This document shows positions 1-5,914 of a stretch of DNA of 7,332 nt, piece by piece. The DNA is from Holophagaceae bacterium UBA692. GTDB taxonomy: Bacteria > Acidobacteriota > Holophagae > Holophagales > Holophagaceae. The stretch is taken from contig DBMS01000310.1 in NCBI GenBank assembly GCA_002297665.1, positions 1 through 7,332 of the forward strand, read 5' to 3'. The notes under the pieces were generated by a model. The model had not been told where the DNA came from, did no database searches, and saw only the letters and a list, made by a program, of their open reading frames with translations. The translations under genes were made by a program, and so were the position numbers. Position 1 is the first letter of the stretch; each line of letters opens with the position of its first letter.

Positions 1-21
1 CCGGCATCGCCGGCCCTTTTT
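1..21 (+). terminator. Rho-independent terminator, cut by the left window edge
   Basis: The arms CCGGC (1-5) and GCCGG (9-13) form a hairpin with a 3-base loop. It is followed by CCC and a run of five T (17-21). The 3' arm reads GCCGGCCC, so the stem probably continues leftwards with GGG outside the window. This is the classic layout for ending a plus-strand transcript from a gene to the left. The minus-strand nitroreductase gene ends 16 bases away, so the same hairpin may end both convergent transcripts. That would need a matching A-run just left of position 1, which cannot be seen here. Confidence 0.7.
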
Positions 22-37
22 CGTGGGTGGCCCAGGC

Positions 38-547
38 CTACCACTTGTTCAGGTGGATCAGTTCGGGGCGGTAGCGGTCCTCGGATTCGGGCGACTCGGC
101 GGGGTGGCCGATGGGGATCAGCGCGAAGGGGACCACCACCTCAGGCATGTCGATCAGCCGGCGCAGGGGCTCGATGCGGTCCTCGCGGGGGTGAACGCCC
201 ACCCACACGGCGCCCAGGCCCTTGGCGTGGGCGGCCAACAGCAGGTTCTGGGTGGCGGCGGCGCAGTCCTGGACCCACATTCCGGGGTGCTTTTCCTGGC
301 GGGGGTCGCCGCAGACGAGCACCGACACGGGGGATTCGCTGATCATGCCGGCGTAGGGGTGGAAGTCGGGAATCTTGTCGAGGATCTCCCGGTCGGTGAT
401 GATCAGGAAATGCCAGGGCTGCTCGTTGCCGGCGCTGGGAGCGTGCATGGCCGCCCTGATCAGCTCCCGCACGATGTCCAGGCTCACGGGCCTGGGGGTG
501 AAGGCGCGGATGCTTCGTCGGGTGTTGAGGGCTTCGAGGGCGTCCAT
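38..547 (-). CDS. Nitroreductase-family FMN-dependent oxidoreductase
   Basis: This 169-residue protein is predicted to be a cytoplasmic flavoenzyme that uses NAD(P)H and bound FMN to reduce nitro compounds, quinones or similar acceptors; the natural substrate cannot be told from sequence. What is seen: the N-terminal family motif RRSIRAF (residues 10-16), expected to contact the FMN phosphate; APSAGNEQPWHF (36-47), the second flavin-binding signature; GLGAVWVGVHP (110-120); and the late PIGHPAE motif (145-151), typical of the short members of the family. Length (about 170) fits the compact single-domain subgroup that works as a dimer. No signal peptide or membrane segment is visible. The ATG at 545-547 is preceded by GGAG (553-556) with a 5-base gap, which supports this start. 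The gene is divergent from the giant HD/nucleotidyltransferase gene and convergent with a terminator at the left edge. No frame damage is seen. The family assignment is secure; the precise activity is not. Confidence 0.93.
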   Translation of the reverse strand: MDALEALNTRRSIRAFTPRPVSLDIVRELIRAAMHAPSAGNEQPWHFLIITDREILDKIPDFHPYAGMISESPVSVLVCGDPRQEKHPGMWVQDCAAATQNLLLAAHAKGLGAVWVGVHPREDRIEPLRRLIDMPEVVVPFALIPIGHPAESPESEDRYRPELIHLNKW

Positions 548-576
548 CAGAACTCCAGAGGTGGGGAAGGAAGATC

Positions 577-605
577 ATCATACGCCCGCGGCCCTGGATT
601 TTCAG
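577..605 (-). promoter_or_regulatory. Sigma-70-type promoter for the nitroreductase gene
   Basis: On the minus strand CTGAAA (600-605, 4 of 6 matches to TTGACA) is followed after exactly 17 bases by TATGAT (577-582, 5 of 6 matches to TATAAT). Transcription would start near 570 and give a leader of about 23 bases that holds the GGAG ribosome site. The spacing and the match near the gene start make this the best candidate in the gap, but the -35 element is weak. Confidence 0.5.
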
Positions 606-638
606 TCGATCTTCTGGGCCGCGGCGCCCGGGGAAGGC

Positions 639-667
639 TTGACAAGGGTGGTGCCGGCGAGTCGAAT
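639..667 (+). promoter_or_regulatory. Sigma-70-type promoter for the giant HD/nucleotidyltransferase gene
   Basis: A perfect TTGACA (639-644) is followed after 17 bases by TCGAAT (662-667, 4 of 6 matches to TATAAT). The predicted start of transcription is near 674, leaving a leader of about 24 bases before the GTG at 698. It lies 33 bp from the -35 element of the opposing nitroreductase promoter, so a regulator bound between the two could act on both. The leader holds a G-run (686-693) as the only ribosome-site candidate close to the GTG. Confidence 0.6.
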
Positions 668-697
668 TAGCTCCAAGAAGAACCTGGGGGGGGTCGG

Positions 698-3600
698 GTG
701 TTCGATGCTGTCCTCTTGCGTCACGGCTGGACCGTGGCTCCGGCGTCCCTCGCACGGGCCGGGACGGCCGCGGCGCCCCTGGACGAGGCCCTGAGGCTGG
801 CCCTGGAGATCGCCGGGGAGGACGCGCCGGCCGCCCTGGACGCGTGGCGCGAGGCCATGCAGGCCGAGGCGCGGAGGCGGCTCTACCCCCAGCGTTTCGG
901 CCCGGGCGAGGGCAGGGCGTCGCGGGTGGCCGAGGTCTTCTTCCCCCTGGCCGACGCGGCCCGCCTCCACCTGCCCGAACCCTCCAGCCTCTCGGCGCGG
1001 CTGCCCTTCCAGGCCCTGGGGGAGGACGAGCTGGCCCCCTGGCCCTCGGGGGACCAGTACCGGCGGCTCCTGGGGCACCTGGAGGAGGAGGGCTTCCTGG
1101 CGGCCCTGGCCATGGCCCAGTTCTGGCGGGGCTTCTCCATCCAGGACCACGTCCTGGGAGTCACCGGGCTGGCGCTGTGGATCGGGCGGCAGCTGGCGCG
1201 GTCCATTCCCGTGGACCTGCCCCTCCTGCACGGCGGCGCCATCGGCCACGACGTGGGCAAGTTCGGCTGCGTGGGCGACGAGGCCCGGCGCATCCCCCGG
1301 CTGCACTACTACTACACCCACCAGTACTACGCCTCCCGGGACCTGGGCGGCCTGGGCCACATCGCCACCAACCACTCCTGCTGGGACCTGGAGCAGATCC
1401 GCCTGCCCATCGAGACCCAGGTGCTCATCTACTGCGACTTCCGGGTGAAGGACATCCGGGGGCCGGATGGCCGGTGGCGCATGGAGGTCATCTCCCTCAA
1501 GGAGGCCTTCGACGCCATCCTGGGCAAGCTCGAGGACGTGGACGCGGACAAGCGCCTGCGTTACCAGGCCGTGTACCGCAAGCTCCGGGACATGGAGGAC
1601 TACGCCCTGAGCCTGGGCGTGGCCCTGGACCCGCCCGGCTTCGAGGTGTCCCGGCGCCGCCGGCCCTGGCTTCCCCCGGGCCTGGACATCGTCGCCCTCA
1701 TGGCCGGGACCCGGCGTCCCGACGCCGCGGCCCTGGCCGCCGGCGGGCAGGTGCAGTCCATCGCGCGCCTCCTGGCCACGGCCCACAACCTCGGGGTGAT
1801 GGAGCGGCTGCGGGACCTCCCGGCCCTGCGCCGGCTGCTGGAGGAGGCGCGGAGCTTCAACGGCTGGCGCGACCTGCGCACCTACGTGGGCATCGTGGGC
1901 GACTACGCCCCGGCCTTCTCGGAGGAGCAGAAGGCCCTGGCCCTGGACTTCTTCCGCGAGCTGCTCAGCCATCCCGACGACGACATCCGGTACCAGGCCG
2001 CGTGCCGCATGGCCGACCTCCTCGCCCTGGGCGAGGCGGAGTGGCGCAAGGACCTGCCCGTGGGCGCGGCCCTGGAGGAGCATCCCTGGGTGATGCCCCA
2101 GGTGATCGCGGTGCTGGACCTCCTGGACCTCGCCCCGAGGGAGGCCGCCGAGGACATGTCGCCCGAGGAGCAGGTGCTCTACGCCGTCCCCATCTTCCTG
2201 CGCCGCTTCTTCAGCCGGGCCCCCGCCAAGCTCGCCGCGGAGGCCCTTCCCCAGGTGGTGGAGCGGCTCCTGGGGCGGGCCGCGGACCGCCGCCCCCTGT
2301 CGGCGCTCTACACCTGCGAATCCTTCGAGCTCCTCGCCCGGGAAATGGACGCCGCGGGCCGGCTGAGGCTCCCCAAGCTCATCCGCGCCTGGGGCTTCCA
2401 CGAGGTGGCCAACGTGCGCCTCATGGCCTGGCGCGTGCTCCACGCGCTGGCGGAATGCGGCCAGCGGGAGCCCGCATTGCTGGAGGAGGTGGGCCATTGC
2501 GTGGATGCCCTTTCCGCCTTCGCGAAGCCCACCGCCACCGTCGCCGAGCTCTTCCTGCTGGAGCGCTGCGCGGCCCTTTCCGGGCGCGAGGCGCTGGCCG
2601 GGCGCTGCCGGGAGATGCGCGCCAAGGGCCGCAGCCCCATCCGCGAGGTGATGCTGCGCAACCTCAAGGGGCAGACCGGGTGGGTGGAGAAGAAGGTCGC
2701 CTGCGACTTCCTGGTCTCCCTGGTGTCGGGCCCGGACATCGATTCGAGGCTCGTGGGCGAAGTGGGCTTCCACCTGGCCAACCTTCTGAAGGTGAGCCGG
2801 GTGGAGGGCACCCGCTTCCACGCCGGGCGCTGCCTGGTGGGCCTGATCCCGCTGCTCACGGACACCCAGCGCAACGACCTCGCCATCGAGCTGCTGCGCA
2901 GCCTCCAGCTGGACGGGGAAGGGGTTACGAGGTACCTGCCCCGGTTCCTGGGGCCGCTCCTGGCGAGCCTCCCCGCCCAGGAGCTGGACGAACTGCTCGA
3001 CGACATGGCCCTGGACGCGCGCAGGGGCGCCGAGAGCCTCCAGCGCCTCCTGGTCCAGGCTTCCACCTGGCTCATCCTGGCGCTGCCCGCCGACGCCATG
3101 GGCCGGATCCGCCGCCTGGCGGGACTCCTCCTGGGGGCGCTGGCCGACAGCCGGGTCTCGGTGGCCCACGAAGGGTACGCCCACCTGGCGGTGCTCCTGG
3201 ACTGGCTGCGCGAGGCGCCCGATCCGCGCCTGGCGCCCATCCTCGCCCACATCACCAAGAAGGTGCTCACCCTGGCCAGGCATCTCCCTGGGGAGCGGGC
3301 CCGCTTCTTCCTGGCGGCCGAGGCCCTGTCGAGCCTGGACAAGGCCCTGGCGGCCTGCCCCGTGGCCTTTCCCCGCGCCCCGCGGGTGGGCTTCCTGCCC
3401 GGGACCTTCGATCCCTTCACCTCCGCCCACGGCGAGATGGTGCGCAAGGCGCTGGCCCACTGCGAGGAGGTCTTCGTCCAGGTGGACGACTTCTCCTGGC
3501 GCAAGCACGCCCAGCCCCGCTACGTGCGGGACGAGCTGGCCTGGATGGCCCTGTCGACGATCCCCGGGGCCTACGTCTTCCCCTTCGACCCCCCCGTCAA

Positions 3601-5476
3601 CATCGCCAACACGGAAAGCCTGAAGGACCTCCAGGCCAGGCTGGGCAGGCGCCCCCTGCACCTGGTCGTGGGAACCGACGTGCTGGAGGGGGCCTCGGCC
3701 TACCGCAAGCCGGATTCGCCCATCTGGGGCATCCCCCACCTCCTCATCACCCGCGAGGAGGCCGGCTCCCGGCGCTGGGAAGGCATGCTGGAGCAGTTCG
3801 CGGCCGGCGTGCAGGTATTCCAGGTGGGGGCCCGCATGAAGGCGGTCTCCAGCACGTCCTTGCGCGAGGCCTTCGACAGGCGAGGGGAGCTGGACCCGTA
3901 CTGCGACCCCCTCGTGGCCCGGACCCTCCTCGAGCGCAGGCTCTACGTCAACTACCCGGCCCGCAAGGAGGAGATCTTCGAGTCCCAGTGGAAGCTCCGC
4001 TTCGCCCGGGAGGGCAGGGGGCTGCCCCCGGGCCTCGAACCCCTGGCGCAGCTGGACGCGTCGCACGCGGTGACCCGATGGACCGGGCACAAGCCCCGCA
4101 CCGCCGTCCTGCAGTCCAGCAAGACCGGGGCGGATCTCGCCGCCATCACCTGGGTCGCCGGCACCGCCGCGGCCCTGCCGGTGGCCCTCGGGGACGAGTC
4201 CCTGGCGGGCCTGGCCGGAGGCCGGCTGATGGGCGCCGGGGCGCTGGTGGAGGCGGTGGGCCACAGCCCCGGCGACCCCTCCCTGGTGCACCTGGACCAG
4301 CTCCTTTCGCGCATCATCGGCCAGTGGTTCGGCGAGGGCCTCCTGTTCGCCCTGGTGGGGGTGCCCGGGGAAGGCGGGGAGCGCCTCTGGGAGCTCCTGC
4401 GGCACCACGGCGCGGGCTGGCTGGGGGAGCGCCCCGGCGGCCCGCGCGGCCTGCGCTGGGCGGGCATCGAGCTCACCCGGCCCCTGGTGATGGTCCACGA
4501 CCTGGAGCAGCTCCTGCAGCATCCCTACCTGGGCTCGGATCCGGTGGAGGAGGTCATCCTGAGGTTCCGCAGGTCCCTGGCCGGGTTCTTCGCCGAGCGC
4601 ATGCCGGGCAGCGGGCTCCTCCACATCCACGAGAAGGAGACCAAGCGCCAGCTTTCGGCCTGGACCCAGGAACGGCTCGCCGGGGAGGGCCCTGGCTGGG
4701 TGGCCCTGGGCCTGGGCCGCCAGTTCTCCCGGGACACCATCGGCGACGTGCCCACCCTTTCCCTGGACCTGGAGCGCTACCTCACGGCCCAGGGCTACGA
4801 GGCCGGCCTGGGCCCCTCCCCCGGAAGCCCCAGCCTGGAGCGCCAGCTGACCACCGCGCGGGAACTGGGCCGCAACGCCATCCTCCTGGCGCCCTTCCTG
4901 GACTCCGCGGAGCCGGTGATCCGGATCCAGGAGGCCTGCCGGAAGGCCAAGCTCCGGCTGAGGGAGGTCTACGTGGGCGCCACCAGCGCCTCGGTGAACG
5001 CCGCCCTGCACATGGCCGGCGTTCCCCACCGCACCGGGCTCGTGGTGCCCCACTGGCGGGGCGTGGTGCGCGAGAGCGCCGTGATCCCCTTCGTGGGCGG
5101 CTGGAGCATCCGGGACCGCCGATCCACGGGCCTGTCCCTCGCCCCGAGCCTGAACGACTGCCTTCCCTACCACAACCCGCACCCGCTGGGCCTCAGCCCG
5201 GAGGAGGCCCTGGACTTCTCCCGCATGGCGCTGGAGCAGTCGGCCCAGATCTTCCAGGTGCTCGAGGACGCCTTCAGGGCCCACGAAGGCCGGCTCCTGA
5301 GCCTGGCGGACCTGGCCGCCGTGGTCCGCCATCCCCGGTGCCCCCCCTTCCCGAGGGGCTTCGCGCCGCCCCGGGACTGCGCGCCCAGCGAGTTCATCAG
5401 CCAGGACCTGGAAGCCCTGGCCCGGCTCCTGCCGGACGCCCACCAGGCCCACCGGGAGGGATGGGGCAGGCGGTGA
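698..5476 (+). CDS. Giant multidomain HD phosphohydrolase / NMNAT-like nucleotidyltransferase
   Basis: This 1592-residue, apparently cytoplasmic protein has no signal peptide or membrane segment that I can see. Residues about 130-260 form an HD-type metal-dependent phosphohydrolase domain: H151, then IGHDVGK with H184-D185, further histidines (H203, H208, H221, H226) and D247 in CDFRV. Residues about 400-890 are leucine- and alanine-rich helices that look like HEAT-type repeats, for example SHPDDDIRYQA near 425 and HEVANVRLMAW near 568. Residues about 896-1085 are a nucleotidyltransferase of the NMNAT/NadD superfamily: GFLPGTFDPFTSAH (898-911), VVGTDV (990-995) and AVSSTSLR (1049-1056). The last 490 residues are unassigned; parts around 1130-1245 resemble a GNAT acetyltransferase, and around 1390-1480 there is an alternating strand/helix segment. 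Known NadD enzymes are about 200 residues, so this is far larger. HD and NMNAT partners recall the NadD-YqeK pairing, but in reverse order. The GTG start follows an in-frame stop at 668; a G-run (686-693) is the ribosome site. Later starts (TTG 716, GTG 734) cannot be excluded. The domain calls are firm; substrate and pathway are inference. Confidence 0.92.
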   Translation: MFDAVLLRHGWTVAPASLARAGTAAAPLDEALRLALEIAGEDAPAALDAWREAMQAEARRRLYPQRFGPGEGRASRVAEVFFPLADAARLHLPEPSSLSARLPFQALGEDELAPWPSGDQYRRLLGHLEEEGFLAALAMAQFWRGFSIQDHVLGVTGLALWIGRQLARSIPVDLPLLHGGAIGHDVGKFGCVGDEARRIPRLHYYYTHQYYASRDLGGLGHIATNHSCWDLEQIRLPIETQVLIYCDFRVKDIRGPDGRWRMEVISLKEAFDAILGKLEDVDADKRLRYQAVYRKLRDMEDYALSLGVALDPPGFEVSRRRRPWLPPGLDIVALMAGTRRPDAAALAAGGQVQSIARLLATAHNLGVMERLRDLPALRRLLEEARSFNGWRDLRTYVGIVGDYAPAFSEEQKALALDFFRELLSHPDDDIRYQAACRMADLLALGEAEWRKDLPVGAALEEHPWVMPQVIAVLDLLDLAPREAAEDMSPEEQVLYAVPIFLRRFFSRAPAKLAAEALPQVVERLLGRAADRRPLSALYTCESFELLAREMDAAGRLRLPKLIRAWGFHEVANVRLMAWRVLHALAECGQREPALLEEVGHCVDALSAFAKPTATVAELFLLERCAALSGREALAGRCREMRAKGRSPIREVMLRNLKGQTGWVEKKVACDFLVSLVSGPDIDSRLVGEVGFHLANLLKVSRVEGTRFHAGRCLVGLIPLLTDTQRNDLAIELLRSLQLDGEGVTRYLPRFLGPLLASLPAQELDELLDDMALDARRGAESLQRLLVQASTWLILALPADAMGRIRRLAGLLLGALADSRVSVAHEGYAHLAVLLDWLREAPDPRLAPILAHITKKVLTLARHLPGERARFFLAAEALSSLDKALAACPVAFPRAPRVGFLPGTFDPFTSAHGEMVRKALAHCEEVFVQVDDFSWRKHAQPRYVRDELAWMALSTIPGAYVFPFDPPVNIANTESLKDLQARLGRRPLHLVVGTDVLEGASAYRKPDSPIWGIPHLLITREEAGSRRWEGMLEQFAAGVQVFQVGARMKAVSSTSLREAFDRRGELDPYCDPLVARTLLERRLYVNYPARKEEIFESQWKLRFAREGRGLPPGLEPLAQLDASHAVTRWTGHKPRTAVLQSSKTGADLAAITWVAGTAAALPVALGDESLAGLAGGRLMGAGALVEAVGHSPGDPSLVHLDQLLSRIIGQWFGEGLLFALVGVPGEGGERLWELLRHHGAGWLGERPGGPRGLRWAGIELTRPLVMVHDLEQLLQHPYLGSDPVEEVILRFRRSLAGFFAERMPGSGLLHIHEKETKRQLSAWTQERLAGEGPGWVALGLGRQFSRDTIGDVPTLSLDLERYLTAQGYEAGLGPSPGSPSLERQLTTARELGRNAILLAPFLDSAEPVIRIQEACRKAKLRLREVYVGATSASVNAALHMAGVPHRTGLVVPHWRGVVRESAVIPFVGGWSIRDRRSTGLSLAPSLNDCLPYHNPHPLGLSPEEALDFSRMALEQSAQIFQVLEDAFRAHEGRLLSLADLAAVVRHPRCPPFPRGFAPPRDCAPSEFISQDLEALARLLPDAHQAHREGWGRR

Positions 5477-5545
5477 CGGGATCGCATTTCCTGTTCGTAA
5501 AGCCGCTGGTTTCACGGCTGGCCGCGGGCCTCGGCGGGGCCTGGG

Positions 5546-5557
5546 CCGGACGTCCGG
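5546..5557. repeat. Perfect 12-bp palindrome in intergenic DNA
   Basis: CCGGACGTCCGG reads the same on both strands. It lies about 70 bases after the stop of the giant gene. As RNA it could form only a 4-bp stem with a 4-base loop, and no T-run follows directly, so it is not a good terminator. It could be a dimeric protein-binding site or simply chance in GC-rich DNA. Confidence 0.4.
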
Positions 5558-5679
5558 AACGGGCCGATCGCTTTTGACGGTGCGTAAAGCAATTGGCGTT
5601 GGATCCACCCATCCGCGGGCCGTCGGGAGGGGTCGTCCGAAGCAATAGGGATGAAACATTTAATGCATTCAGGGCGCTT

Positions 5680-5695
5680 CGTGATGAATATCACA
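5680..5695. promoter_or_regulatory. CRP/FNR-family-like operator upstream of gdhA
   Basis: The sequence CGTGA-TGAATA-TCACA matches the CRP consensus TGTGA-N6-TCACA at 9 of 10 conserved positions; its core GTGAT-N4-ATCAC is a perfect inverted repeat. Its centre (5687.5) is about 68 bp before the predicted transcription start of gdhA near 5756. That is close to the positions from which CRP-family activators contact RNA polymerase from upstream. It sits in the AT-richer part of the gap. The match and placement are seen; which regulator binds (a CRP, FNR, DNR or CooA relative) and whether it activates are inference. Confidence 0.55.
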
Positions 5696-5721
5696 GGATT
5701 TAGAATGGGCAGATTTTCTTG

Positions 5722-5749
5722 TTGACCGTGTAAGGTACCTTCTGATAAT
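5722..5749 (+). promoter_or_regulatory. Sigma-70-type promoter of gdhA
   Basis: TTGACC (5722-5727, 5 of 6 matches) and GATAAT (5744-5749, 5 of 6 matches) are separated by 16 bases. This is the best promoter match in the window. Transcription would begin near 5756 and produce a leader of about 160 bases before the gdhA start. The operator-like palindrome lies about 27 bp upstream of the -35 element. Confidence 0.65.
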
Positions 5750-5802
5750 AGGGGCCGAGAACGCCGAAGTTCACAAAGTGTTCCCGGGGGCCGTCCAGGT
5801 TT

Positions 5803-5842
5803 GGAACGGGCCCGCCGGGAGGTCCGCGCCCGGTTCCGGACC
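5803..5842 (+). promoter_or_regulatory. Alternative hairpins in the gdhA leader
   Basis: Two inverted repeats share bases. GGAACGGGC (5803-5811) can pair with GCCCGGTTCC (5828-5837) with one bulged base. GGTCCG (5821-5826) can pair perfectly with CGGACC (5837-5842). The second stem lies partly in the loop of the first and shares base 5837, so they would hinder each other. This is the kind of layout seen in attenuators, but GC-rich DNA makes such pairs often by chance, and no known riboswitch class was recognised. Confidence 0.25.
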
Positions 5843-5902
5843 GGGGGTGGGCCGCGCCCTGCCTTCCAGCCGCATTCCAACCCACCCCTCAGGGGCAACT
5901 CC

Positions 5903-5908
5903 AAGGAG
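5903..5908 (+). promoter_or_regulatory. Ribosome binding site that fixes the gdhA start
   Basis: AAGGAG lies 6 bases before the ATG at 5915. The reading frame is open further upstream, with a possible ATG at 5801, but that start has no comparable ribosome site, lies inside the predicted leader, and would add 38 residues of low similarity to known GdhA proteins. Confidence 0.85.
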
Positions 5909-5914
5909 TCAACC

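Larger units (their letters stand above)
5477..5914. other. Intergenic region with gdhA control sequences; no gene seen
   Basis: No reading frame here looks coding; the frames that cross it are continuations of shadow frames from the neighbouring genes. The first part (5477-5640) is GC-rich and holds a perfect 12-bp palindrome and two copies of CGTAAAGC (5496-5503, 5583-5590). It has no hairpin followed by a T-run, so no convincing terminator for the giant gene was found. The middle (5641-5750) is clearly richer in A and T and contains a CRP/FNR-like palindrome and a promoter. The last part (5757-5914) is the predicted, strongly GC-rich leader of gdhA. Confidence 0.75.

Noticed and set aside
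23..755. Open frames overlapping the nitroreductase gene on both strands
   Set aside because: The 38-547 minus-strand frame contains the nitroreductase motifs in order, with a ribosome site and promoter; the others are compositional shadows.
844..5577. Second plus-strand open frame of 1577 codons overlapping the giant gene
   Set aside because: It is an extremely P/G/R/A-rich shadow frame with no motifs and no ribosome site; it is a by-product of base composition.
5574..5602. TTGACG at 5574-5579 as a second promoter before gdhA
   Set aside because: No acceptable -10 element is found 16-18 bases downstream.
602..5659. Minus-strand open frame of 1685 codons, longer than the real gene opposite it
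   Set aside because: Its translation is dominated by G, A, P, Q, H and R with no recognisable domain, and its openness follows from the strong GC bias at third positions of the plus-strand gene, which removes stop codons from the opposite frame. The plus-strand frame has clear HD and NMNAT motifs and a promoter.
5651..5670. NsrR-like or other operator around AATGCATT (5662-5669)
   Set aside because: Only the 8-bp core is symmetrical; the flanks do not extend the symmetry and the match to known operators is poor.
5801..5914. Upstream ATG at 5801 as an extended gdhA start
   Set aside because: It has no good ribosome site, lies within the predicted leader, and the added residues do not resemble GdhA N-termini. 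The ATG at 5915 has AAGGAG at ideal spacing.
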